Position numbers and translations under genes: made by a program
Notes under the pieces: generated by a model
Told to the model about the DNA's origin: nothing
Seen by the model: only the letters and a program-made list of their open reading frames with translations
The model's database searches: none
Origin: Allobosea lathyri
GTDB taxonomy: Bacteria; Pseudomonadota; Alphaproteobacteria; Rhizobiales; Beijerinckiaceae
Direction of reading: 5' to 3'
Assembly (NCBI RefSeq): GCF_900108245.1
Contig: NZ_FNUY01000011.1
Coordinates: 1 to 64,000, forward strand
Length of the DNA stretch: 64,000 nt
Shown here: positions 1 through 7,998 of the stretch, piece by piece
How positions within the stretch are numbered: position 1 is the first letter of the stretch
Layout: each line of letters starts with the position of its first letter

Positions 1-318
1 CTGCTCGCGCTCATGCCCGAGCTCGGCCAGCGTTCGCCCAAGACCATCGCCGCTCTGGCGGGCCTCGCGCCGCTCAACCGCGACAGCGGCGCCTTCCGCG
101 GCAAGCGCGCCATTGCCGGGGGCAGACCGCGCCTGCGACAGGCCCTCTACATGGCCGCCGTCGCAACCATCCGCTCCCGCTCGCGCTTCGCGACCCTCTA
201 CAAAACCATGACTGCCGCCGGAAAACCCGCAAAGGTCGCCCTCATCGCCATCGCCCGAAAAATCCTCGTCACCGCAAACGCCGTCCTGCGCGACAAACGC
301 TCCTTCCAGCCACGATGA
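1..318 (+). CDS. IS110-family transposase, C-terminal fragment
   Basis: The frame is open from base 1 and ends with TGA at 316-318, so the N-terminal part lies outside the window. The visible ~105 residues carry the conserved IS116/IS110/IS902 C-terminal region: a stretch reading IAALAGLAPLNRDSG, then GKRAIAGGRPRLRQALYMAA and a basic tail. In this family the C-terminal Tnp_20 domain works with an N-terminal DEDD RuvC-like domain, which cannot be seen here. No terminal inverted repeats are expected for IS110 elements and none were found. Whether the element is intact or a remnant depends on sequence to the left. Confidence 0.85.
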   Translation: MLALMPELGQRSPKTIAALAGLAPLNRDSGAFRGKRAIAGGRPRLRQALYMAAVATIRSRSRFATLYKTMTAAGKPAKVALIAIARKILVTANAVLRDKRSFQPR

Positions 319-711
319 AACACAGTTGCCGGGACGACCTGCGGTCGCCCAGGATGACGGCGCGGTTCTGAGCCAAGCAGGATATCAGCGCCGGCGAAAG
401 CCAATCCCGCCAATGCCACCCCATGATCGCGCTACCCAGGAACCGGCCGACGGCGGCTGCTCCCGGGGGTAGCGATAGGCGAAGATCAGCAAGACATTTA
501 ACAACAATACGCCTTGCCGGCAGGATGCGCCGCGCCGCGCCGCACCGCGTCATTCGTTCGCATGAGGCGGGAAGCATCTACGACGAAGGGATGAGACCGG
601 TTTCAAAAGGCCGTTTGCGTCGCCGCGGCGTTGACTCATGCCATGAGCGCGGTGCAGCATGCCATGCAAGGGGAAGCGGTAAAAACAAGAAAGAACAAGA
701 CAATGATACGC
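319..711. other. Non-coding stretch upstream of the ABC importer operon
   Basis: No convincing gene is visible; the open frames here are arginine/proline-rich shadows. It contains a half copy of the family A palindromic repeat (330-360). A short direct repeat of GCAGCATGCC (654-663 and 717-726) brackets an A-rich segment (about 680-703) before the livG start. The promoter of the importer operon is probably here, but I cannot identify clear -35/-10 boxes. Confidence 0.4.
330..360. repeat. Partial palindromic repeat, family A (one arm)
   Basis: One arm only of the CATCCTGGGCGACC...GGTCGCCCAGGATGACG type element that occurs in full eight times elsewhere in the window. Confidence 0.6.
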
Positions 712-726
712 GGCATGCAGCATGCC
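712..726. promoter_or_regulatory. Perfect 7+1+7 palindrome over the livG start codon
   Basis: GGCATGCAGCATGCC is a perfect inverted repeat around a central A. It contains the ATG at 722-724. No good Shine-Dalgarno sequence precedes this ATG, so the palindrome may be an operator or an RNA hairpin affecting initiation. That role is inference. Confidence 0.35.
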
Positions 727-1475
727 TGAGGATATTATTCTATCTACCTCGGGACTGACAAAAGACTTTGGCGGCTTCACGGCCGTGAACGGCGTTGATC
801 TGAAGGTCAAGCGCGGGTCGATCCATGCGTTGATCGGCCCCAACGGCGCGGGAAAGACGACCTTCTTCAATTTGCTGACTAAATTTCTTGCGCCGAGCAA
901 GGGCGCCATCGTCTATAACGGCCGCGACATCACCCGCGAAAAGCCTGCCGAGATCGCTCGGCTCGGGCTTGTCCGCTCCTTCCAGATCTCTGCGGTCTTT
1001 CCGCAGCTCAGCGTCCTCACCAATGTGCGCATCGCATTGCAGCGCAAGCGCGGCGATTCGTTCGACTTCTGGCGCTCGGAAGCCGCGCTGAAGCCGCTCG
1101 ACGAGGAGGCCCGTCGCCTGGTCGAGGCCGTCGGCCTGTCGGCTTTCGTCGAGCTGCCGGCCGTCGAGCTTTCCTATGGCCGCAAGCGCGCGCTGGAAAT
1201 CGCGACCACGCTGGCGCTCGACCCTGAGATGATGCTGCTCGACGAGCCGATGGCCGGGATGGGACGCGAGGATGTCGAGCGCATCGAGGCGTTGATCCGC
1301 AAGGTCTCGGTCAACCGCACCATCCTGATGGTCGAGCACAATCTCTCCGTCGTCGCCTCGCTCTCTGACCGCATCACCGTGCTGGCGCGCGGGCAGGTTC
1401 TGGCGGAGGGCGATTATGCCAGCGTCTCGAAGGATGCGCGCGTGATCGAGGCCTATATCGGCTCGGGAGGCGATC

Positions 1476-1486
<11 letters not shown>
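722..1486 (+). CDS. livG: Branched-chain amino acid-type ABC transporter, ATP-binding protein (LivG-like)
   Basis: This 254-residue cytoplasmic ATPase would power uptake through the LivH/LivM-type permeases encoded downstream. Walker A GPNGAGKTT lies near residues 39-47. The signature region reads LSYGRKRALEIA rather than a plain LSGGQ, which is typical of LivG. Walker B LLDEPMAGM and the switch histidine in VEHNLSVV follow. The length matches LivG (about 250-255). The gene overlaps the next ATPase by 11 bases, so the two are translationally coupled. The ATG at 722 has a weak ribosome site and lies in a palindrome; no better in-frame start was seen. The substrate is unknown: this family also carries urea, amides and aromatic acids. 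Confidence 0.88.
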
Positions 1487-2219
<733 letters not shown>

Positions 2220-2304
2220 AGCTCCCGATCCGGGACAGCGATCACGACCCAGAGCTTCAAAAACAAGAACAACGTCGAAACCGACATTCATTCCAGGGAG
2301 AGAC

Positions 2305-3513
2305 ATGATGACATTCAAGACGCTTCTGACCACAACCGCCTTTGCGGCGCTGATGTCGAGCCCGGTGCTTGCCCAGCAGATCTCCATCAAGGCCGGCGTC
2401 CTCAACGACCGGTCCGGCCTCTATGCCGACCTCTCCGGCGAAGGCTCGGTCATCGCCGCGAAAATGGCCGTCGAAGACTTCAAGGCCGCCGAGAAGGGCA
2501 TCAAGGTCGAGATCGTCTCGGCCGACCACCAGAACAAGCCCGATGTCGGCTCGACCATCGCCCGGACCTGGTACGATCAGGACGGCGTCGACTTGATCCT
2601 CGACGTCCCCACCTCCTCGGTCGCGCTGGCCGTCAGCCAGATCACCAAGGACAAGAACAAGGTCCACATCAATTCGGGCGCAGCCGCTTCCGACCTGACC
2701 GGAAAGGCCTGCACGCCCAACACGATCCACTGGACCTACGACACCTATGCGCTCGCCCAGGGCACCGGCGGCGCGATGGTCAAGGCCGGCGGCGACAGCT
2801 GGTATTTCCTGACCGCGGACTATGCCTTCGGCCATGCGCTGGAGCGCGATGCCTCGGCGGTGGTGGTCAAGAATGGCGGCAAGGTGCTCGGCGCCGTCCG
2901 CACGCCCTTCCCCGGCACCGACTTCTCGTCCTTCCTGCTGCAGGCGCAGGCCTCCAAGGCCAAGGTCATCGGTCTCGCCAATGCCGGCGGCGACACGATC
3001 AACTCGATCAAGCAGGCCGGCGAATTCGGCATCGTCGCGGGCGGGCAGAAGCTCGCCGGGCTGCTGGTCTTCATCACCGACGTGCACGCGCTCGGTCTGC
3101 AGACGGCACAGGGCCTCGTCCTGACGGAGTCCTTCTACTGGGACAGCAATGACGGCACCCGCGCCTTCTCCGAGCGTTTCGCCAAGGCCAATGGCGGCAA
3201 GAAGCCGAGCATGGTCCAGGCCGGCGTCTATTCGGGCATGCTGCATTACCTCAAGGCGGTCGAGGCGGCGAAGAGCAAGGACAGTGCGACCGTGGTCGCC
3301 AAGATGAAGGAGCTGCCGACCGACGATCCGCTGTTCGGCAAGGGTACGGTGCGTGCCGATGGCCGCAAGATGCATGATGTGTATCTGTTCGAGGTCAAGA
3401 AGCCCTCGGAGTCGAAGGCGCCCTGGGACTATTACAAGCAGATCGCGGTGCTGCCCGCCGAACAGGCCTTCCGCCCGCTCTCCGAGAGCGAGTGCCCGCT
3501 CGTCAAGAAGTAA
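2305..3513 (+). CDS. ABC transporter periplasmic substrate-binding protein (LivK-like, type 1 fold)
   Basis: This 402-residue periplasmic receptor belongs to the importer. An N-terminal signal peptide (basic MMTFK, hydrophobic core, cleavage after SPVLA-QQ near residue 24) is followed by the start of a Peripla_BP_6 domain (KAGVLNDRSGLYADLSGEGS), typical of receptors for branched-chain amino acids, amides and aromatic acids. The ribosome site GGGAGA at 2297-2302 precedes ATGs at 2305 and 2308. It sits between the ATPases and permeases in one operon. The ligand cannot be read from sequence. The neighbouring isomerase, HpaB-like enzyme and AidB-like dehydrogenase hint at an aromatic or organic acid rather than leucine, but this is inference. 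Confidence 0.9.
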   Translation: MMTFKTLLTTTAFAALMSSPVLAQQISIKAGVLNDRSGLYADLSGEGSVIAAKMAVEDFKAAEKGIKVEIVSADHQNKPDVGSTIARTWYDQDGVDLILDVPTSSVALAVSQITKDKNKVHINSGAAASDLTGKACTPNTIHWTYDTYALAQGTGGAMVKAGGDSWYFLTADYAFGHALERDASAVVVKNGGKVLGAVRTPFPGTDFSSFLLQAQASKAKVIGLANAGGDTINSIKQAGEFGIVAGGQKLAGLLVFITDVHALGLQTAQGLVLTESFYWDSNDGTRAFSERFAKANGGKKPSMVQAGVYSGMLHYLKAVEAAKSKDSATVVAKMKELPTDDPLFGKGTVRADGRKMHDVYLFEVKKPSESKAPWDYYKQIAVLPAEQAFRPLSESECPLVKK

Positions 3514-3547
3514 GGGCGGGCAAGCCCTGGCTACCGATAAGGCGCGC

Positions 3548-3646
3548 CGTCATCCTGGGCGACCGAAGGTCGTCCCGGGATCCATCGTAAAGCTCCGAGC
3601 TCTCCGATGGATCCCGGCACTCCGCTTCGCTACGGCCAGGATGACG
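3548..3646. repeat. Palindromic intergenic repeat, family A, copy 1
   Basis: Imperfect ~100-bp inverted repeat. The left arm begins CGTCATCCTGGGCGACC and ends in GGATCCAT; the right arm mirrors it and ends CCAGGATGACG. It lies inside the importer operon between the binding protein and the LivH-like permease, so it is transcribed. Confidence 0.85.
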
Positions 3647-3692
3647 GCGAGACTTTCACTGCTTATCCAATCAAGAGCGATCTGAGCCACGC

Positions 3693-4580
3693 ATGTTCGA
3701 GCTTCTCGGAATTCCCCCGCAAGCCTTGTTCGGCCAGGTCCTGCTCGGCCTGATCAACGGCTCGTTCTATGCCATCCTCAGCCTGGGGCTGGCGGTGATC
3801 TTCGGGCTGCTCAACATCATCAACTTCGCCCATGGCGCGCAGTATATGATGGGCGCCTTCGTCGCCTGGATGTGCCTGAACTATTTCGGGATCAATTACT
3901 GGGCCGCGCTGTTGCTGGCCCCGCTGATCGTCGGCGTGTTCGGCGTGATCATCGAACGGGTGCTGATCGCGAGGCTGGCCAATCTCGACCATCTCTACGG
4001 GCTGCTTTTGACCTTCGGCCTCGCCCTGATCATCCAGGGCCTGTTTCGCAATCAATATGGCTCGTCGGGCCTGCCCTACCAGATCCCGCCGCAACTCACC
4101 GGCGGCCAGAATCTCGGCTTCATGTTCCTGCCGAACTATCGCGCCTGGGTGATCGCCGCCTCGCTCGTGGTCTGCCTGGCGACATGGTTCCTGATCGAGA
4201 AGACGCGGCTCGGCGCCTATCTGCGCGCCGCGACCGAGAATCCGACGCTGACCCAGGCCTTCGGCATCAACGTGCCCCTGCTAGTCACGCTGACATACGG
4301 CTTCGGCGTCGCGCTCGCCGCCTTTGCCGGCGTGCTCGCCGCGCCGATCTATTCGGTCAACCCCAATATGGGCGCCGACCTGATCATCGTCGTCTTCGCC
4401 GTCGTCGTCATCGGCGGCATGGGTTCGATCCTGGGCGCGATCATCACCGGCTTCGGGCTCGGATTGATCGAGGGCCTGACCAAGGTGTTCTATCCGGAAG
4501 CGGCCGCGACCGTGATCTTCATCATCATGGTGCTGGTGCTGCTGGTGAAGCCGGCCGGCCTGTTCGGGCGCACGACGTGA
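3693..4580 (+). CDS. livH: Branched-chain amino acid-type ABC transporter permease (LivH-like)
   Basis: Inner-membrane channel subunit of 295 residues with about eight hydrophobic segments. The LivH hallmark is seen near the N terminus: NGSFYAILSLGLAVIFGLL followed by NIINFAHG. The C-terminal half has the conserved GGMGSILGAIITGFGLGLIEG coupling region. Length is normal for the family (about 290-300). The ATG at 3693 has only a weak ribosome site, and a transcribed palindromic repeat precedes it. A second repeat separates it from livM. Confidence 0.9.
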   Translation: MFELLGIPPQALFGQVLLGLINGSFYAILSLGLAVIFGLLNIINFAHGAQYMMGAFVAWMCLNYFGINYWAALLLAPLIVGVFGVIIERVLIARLANLDHLYGLLLTFGLALIIQGLFRNQYGSSGLPYQIPPQLTGGQNLGFMFLPNYRAWVIAASLVVCLATWFLIEKTRLGAYLRAATENPTLTQAFGINVPLLVTLTYGFGVALAAFAGVLAAPIYSVNPNMGADLIIVVFAVVVIGGMGSILGAIITGFGLGLIEGLTKVFYPEAAATVIFIIMVLVLLVKPAGLFGRTT

Positions 4581-4589
4581 CCGCTCTCC

Positions 4590-4675
4590 CGTCATTGCGA
4601 GCGCAGCGAAGCAATCCAGAAGGCTCGCTCGACGTCCCCCTCGATTGCTTCGTCGCTGCGCTCCTCGCAATGACG
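4590..4675. repeat. Palindromic intergenic repeat, family B, copy 1
   Basis: Inverted repeat with arms CGTCATTGCGAGCGCAGCGA...TCGCAATGACG, about 86 bp long. It is located within the operon between livH and livM. Confidence 0.85.
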
Positions 4676-4730
4676 GAAGAGCGTTGGTGGCCGCAAGTCC
4701 GGCACCCCGACGCAGCTGTAAGGACCTGAC

Positions 4731-5723
4731 ATGGCAAACGTTGCCTCCACCGATGCGCCTGCCGCCGGTCTGGCCGTGATCGAGATCGATCATGGCACGG
4801 CGCGCCTGCACCGGATGATCTTCATCGGGATCGCCATCGCGCTCGCGGTCGCCCCCTTCATCGCCTACCCGGTCTTCGTGATGAAGGTGCTGTGCTTCGC
4901 GCTGTTCGCGCTCGCCTTCAATCTTCTGCTTGGCTATGGCGGCCTGCTCTCCTTCGGCCACGCCGCCTATTTCGGCATGGCGAGCTATGTCAGCGCCTAC
5001 ACCGCCAAGAACTGGGGCCTGACGCCGGAATTGGCGATCCTGCTCGGCACCTGCGTCGCCGCCCTGCTGGGCGCTCTGTTCGGCGCGCTCGCGATCCGGC
5101 GACAAGGCATCTATTTCGCCATGATCACGCTGGCTCTGGCGCAGATGGTGTTCTTCTTCTCGCTGCAGACGCCAAGATTCACCGGCGGCGAGGACGGCAT
5201 CCAGGCGGTGCCGCGCGGCAAGCTGTTCGGGCTGATCAACCTCGCCGACGACCGCACGCTCTATTGGGTGGTCGCGATCATCTTCATGGCCGGGCTGCTG
5301 GCGATCTACCGCATCATCCACTCGCCCTTCGGACAGGTCTGCAAGGCGATCCGGGACAACGAGCCGCGCGCGATCTCGCTCGGCTACCGCGCCAACCAGT
5401 ACAAGCTCACGGTCTTCGTGCTGTCGGCGACGCTGGCGGGGCTGGCCGGCGCGACCAAGGCGATCGTCTTCCAGCTGGCTTCGCTGACCGATGTCTACTG
5501 GTCGATGTCGGGCGAAGTCGTGCTGATGACGCTGGTCGGAGGTCTCGGCACCGTGTTCGGTCCGATCGTCGGCGCGCTCGTCATCGTCTCCATGCAGAAC
5601 TATCTCGCCAGCCTCGGTGCCTGGGTCACGGTCGTCCAGGGCGTGATCTTCGTGATCTGCGTCCTGCTCTTCCGTGAGGGGATCGTCGGCGTCATCGCGA
5701 AATGGATCAAGAAGCCGCTCTGA
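4731..5723 (+). CDS. livM: Branched-chain amino acid-type ABC transporter permease (LivM-like)
   Basis: Second membrane subunit of the importer, 330 residues. A ~30-residue cytoplasmic N terminus is followed by about eight to nine membrane segments. The LivM motif FNLLLGYGGLLSFGHAAYFG is near residues 63-82. GQVCKAIRDNEPRAISLGY and GGLGTVFGPIVGALV match the family's cytoplasmic coupling loop and its C-terminal region. AAGGAC lies six bases upstream of the ATG. This is the last gene of the five-gene importer operon; the next genes are on the opposite strand and converge on it within four bases. Confidence 0.9.
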   Translation: MANVASTDAPAAGLAVIEIDHGTARLHRMIFIGIAIALAVAPFIAYPVFVMKVLCFALFALAFNLLLGYGGLLSFGHAAYFGMASYVSAYTAKNWGLTPELAILLGTCVAALLGALFGALAIRRQGIYFAMITLALAQMVFFFSLQTPRFTGGEDGIQAVPRGKLFGLINLADDRTLYWVVAIIFMAGLLAIYRIIHSPFGQVCKAIRDNEPRAISLGYRANQYKLTVFVLSATLAGLAGATKAIVFQLASLTDVYWSMSGEVVLMTLVGGLGTVFGPIVGALVIVSMQNYLASLGAWVTVVQGVIFVICVLLFREGIVGVIAKWIKKPL

Positions 5724-5726
5724 GCC

Positions 5727-6365
5727 TCACGAACGGGCGCGCTCCAGCCCGACCGGCAAATCGGAGACGCGGGCGATCTCGCCGCTGAGGAATGCGGCGG
5801 GCGCGGCGAGATAGTCCCCCGCCATCGCCATGGCGTCGACACCCCAGAAGATCTCGCCGTCGATCAGCAGGCTCGGCACGCCGAAGATGCCGGCAGCGAC
5901 CGCCTCCTCCGTGGCATTGCGGAGCCGGTCCTTGACCGCCTGCTCGCCGATGCGATCCAGCGCGGCGGGATCGCCTGCGGCTGCGGCGACTCGGGCCAGC
6001 ACTTGCGGGTCGTTGGCGTCGTGGCCCTCGCCCCAGACCAGATGAAAGGCCTCGCGCACGGCGGTGGGGTTGCCCTCCAGCGCGGTCAGCAGGCGCAGCA
6101 TGGCGAGCGGGTTGAAGGGATGCGACGGCGGAAAGCGGAAGGGTACGCCGAGGGCTGCCGCCGCATGTGTCGCCAGCCTGTAGGTGTGGACGCGCTTGGG
6201 CGCGATCTCGGCAGGGCCGAGCTGGCCCCAATGTTTCAGGACCGCCCCGAACACGATCGGCCGGAGCAGCACGGCGCGCCTGGCCCTGATCGCCTCCAGC
6301 CGCGCCAGCGCGATATGGGCGAAGGGCGAGATGATGTCGAAATACCAGATCGCAGGCGTTGTCAT
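5727..6365 (-). CDS. 2-hydroxychromene-2-carboxylate isomerase-like protein (DsbA/GST-kappa fold)
   Basis: About 212 residues from the ATG at 6365. The longer frame to 6446 would overlap the upstream gene and adds non-conserved residues. The N terminus IWYFDIISPFAHIAL and the C-terminal VAAGIFGVPSLLIDGEIFWG, with its cis-proline VP, are characteristic of the thioredoxin-fold HCCA isomerase family. HCCA isomerases use glutathione in naphthalene-type aromatic degradation. Ser replaces a DsbA CxxC in SPFAH, as is normal for this group. It follows the isochorismatase-like gene by 23 bases, probably as one operon. The actual substrate is unknown. Confidence 0.82.
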   Translation of the reverse strand: MTTPAIWYFDIISPFAHIALARLEAIRARRAVLLRPIVFGAVLKHWGQLGPAEIAPKRVHTYRLATHAAAALGVPFRFPPSHPFNPLAMLRLLTALEGNPTAVREAFHLVWGEGHDANDPQVLARVAAAAGDPAALDRIGEQAVKDRLRNATEEAVAAGIFGVPSLLIDGEIFWGVDAMAMAGDYLAAPAAFLSGEIARVSDLPVGLERARS

Positions 6366-6388
6366 CGTGATGGTCCCGGTCGCATTCT

Positions 6389-6919
6389 CTAGCGGATCAG
6401 CTTCGATACCGGCCGGAACTGCGGATGCGCCGCAGTCCGCAGCCATTCGAACACCACCATTTCGGTCGTGACGATCTCGGCGCCGTGCCGTTCCATCCGC
6501 CTGAGCGCGACCTCCTTGGATTCGGGCGCGCGCGAGCCGATCGCATCCTGCACGACGACGACGCGGCGCTTGTGTTCGAGCAGGCTCAACACGGTCTGGC
6601 CGACGCAGACATGGGCCTCGCAGCCGCAGAGCACGAGTTCGCCATCGCCGGCCAGCGCCTCCAGAAAGGCGGGTTCCGCGCAGGAATCGAAGCTCATCTT
6701 CGTGATAACGGGGCCTGCATCGGCCAGCTCGGGCACGGTGCCGCCCAGGCCCGCCGGATTCTGCTCGGTCATCAGGACCGGTACGGCAAGCAGTTTCGCG
6801 GCATCGACCAGCCGCTTAGCGTTCTCGACCATGCGCGTGCCGTCATGGATCGCCGGCATCAGCCTCGACTGGAAATCGACGATCACGAGGGTCGCGGTCT
6901 TTGCGTTCAAAAGGCTCAT
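6389..6919 (-). CDS. Isochorismatase-family cysteine hydrolase
   Basis: About 176 residues from the ATG at 6919 (MSLLNAKTATLV); an upstream ATG at 6937 would add six residues. The catalytic triad of the family is recognisable: Asp in LVIVDFQ, Lys in VITKMSF, and Cys in CGCEAHVCVGQT. These cytoplasmic enzymes hydrolyse amides or enol ethers (nicotinamidase, biuret hydrolase, isochorismatase); the sub-family is not clear. It lies upstream of the HCCA-isomerase-like gene on the same strand, and the pair may process a product of the adjacent importer or oxygenase system. Confidence 0.85.
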   Translation of the reverse strand: MSLLNAKTATLVIVDFQSRLMPAIHDGTRMVENAKRLVDAAKLLAVPVLMTEQNPAGLGGTVPELADAGPVITKMSFDSCAEPAFLEALAGDGELVLCGCEAHVCVGQTVLSLLEHKRRVVVVQDAIGSRAPESKEVALRRMERHGAEIVTTEMVVFEWLRTAAHPQFRPVSKLIR

Positions 6920-7034
6920 CCAGCTTCCATGCTCCAATATCGGTCGCGGGGGTTTACCCCGTCCTGTGAGGAGAAGGCGTTAGTATAGGCTCATCAGCTT
7001 CAATCGAGCATTCAGTGACCGCTTGCTGCCTTTC

Positions 7035-7155
7035 AGCCCTCATCCTGAGGAGCCATTTTCCGGGGAATGGCGTCTCGAAGGATGTTTCAGGAGGCTCCGG
7101 AACCAGCTGGAGCATCCTTCGAGACGCCGCTTTGCGGCTCCTCAGGATGAGGGCT
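7035..7155. repeat. Palindromic intergenic repeat, family C, copy 1
   Basis: Inverted repeat with outer arms AGCCCTCATCCTGAGGAGCC...GGCTCCTCAGGATGAGGGCT and inner arms CGTCTCGAAGGATG...CATCCTTCGAGACG. Its right arm contains the stop codon of the TetR-type gene at 7142-7144. Confidence 0.88.
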
Positions 7156-7897
7156 CGATTTTCAAAAGGCCTCTCAGGCGAGACGGCGGTGAGGTCTTGG
7201 CTTCTGTGTCCAACGGCCTACCCCTCACCCTGCCCTTTCCCTCCAGGAGAGGGTTCCCGCGCCCATCCGGCGACGTCAATTTCATCAACTCGGTCTCGAC
7301 ATAGCGCTCCATCAGTGCACGCGGCGCCAGCCCGAACATGCGGATGCGCTGCGTATGCATCATCAGGAGCACACCCACGGCATGGGCGAAAGTGTCCGCC
7401 ATCAGCAGCCGGGCCGTCGCCTCGTCGGCGCCCATCGCCTCGGCGGCCTCGAGGATCGGCCAGAGCGCCGCCTCCAGCGCTTCGTTCAGCGCCTTGTCGC
7501 GATCGCGGCCCAGCCCGTGCGGCCGCATGCCGCCGCGAAACAGATAGAAGCCGAGATCGAGATCGCGCGGATGGGTGGCGTAGAAATCGAAGAAGGCGAG
7601 CGCAGCGGCTGCGAAACGCCCGGCCGGGGACGCAGCCCCCGTAACACCTGCATCGACGGAGGCCTTCAGCGCGTCGAGCGACTGGCCCAGCACTTCGGCA
7701 TAGAGCGCCTCCTTGGAGTCGAAGTGGAAATAGAGCGCCGCCGGAGTGTAGCCGGCCTCGGCCGCGATCGCCCGCAACGACGCGCCGTCGAGCCCGTCGC
7801 GCTCGAAGACCGCGCGGGCAGCATCGAGGATCAGGCCGCGCTTGAGACCGGTCACGGCGCGCTTGCGGCGGCCTCGCATCGCCTCGGTCACGGGCAT
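7142..7897 (-). CDS. TetR/AcrR-family transcriptional regulator with a repeat-derived C-terminal tail
   Basis: 251 residues. The N-terminal helix-turn-helix is clear: a first helix ILDAARAVFERDGLDGASLR, then IAAEAGYTPAALYFHF DSKEALY near residues 22-70. The ligand domain follows to about residue 205. The last ~39 residues (proline/arginine-rich) are translated from repeat DNA: a fragment resembling CCCTCACCCTGCCC...CTCCAGGAGAGGG around 7222-7262, then the family C arm with the stop codon. The native end was probably overwritten. The gene is divergent from the HpaB-like enzyme across ~100 bp containing an inverted repeat, so it likely represses that gene and perhaps itself. Confidence 0.85.
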   Translation of the reverse strand: MPVTEAMRGRRKRAVTGLKRGLILDAARAVFERDGLDGASLRAIAAEAGYTPAALYFHFDSKEALYAEVLGQSLDALKASVDAGVTGAASPAGRFAAAALAFFDFYATHPRDLDLGFYLFRGGMRPHGLGRDRDKALNEALEAALWPILEAAEAMGADEATARLLMADTFAHAVGVLLMMHTQRIRMFGLAPRALMERYVETELMKLTSPDGRGNPLLEGKGRVRGRPLDTEAKTSPPSRLRGLLKIEPSS

Positions 7898-7944
7898 CCT
7901 CGACGCATTCCAGAATTCGGTTGACGAAAAATCTAACGGCGTTC

Positions 7945-7968
7945 AATTTTATCAGCAATAGCAAAATT
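7945..7968. promoter_or_regulatory. Inverted repeat in the TetR/HpaB-like divergent promoter region (candidate operator)
   Basis: AATTTT (7945-7950) and AAAATT (7963-7968) are exact inverted repeats separated by 12 bases, in an AT-rich island between the divergent genes. A TTGACG at 7921-7926 could be a -35 box for the + strand gene, but no good -10 follows. The role as TetR operator is inference from position. Confidence 0.35.
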
Positions 7969-7998
7969 CACGGGAACGCCGTGCCGGGAGAGAACGCC

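Noticed and set aside
2257..3375. 372-codon minus-strand frame opposite the LivK-like gene
   Set aside because: Shadow of a GC-rich real gene: the + strand protein has signal peptide, domain motifs and ribosome site.
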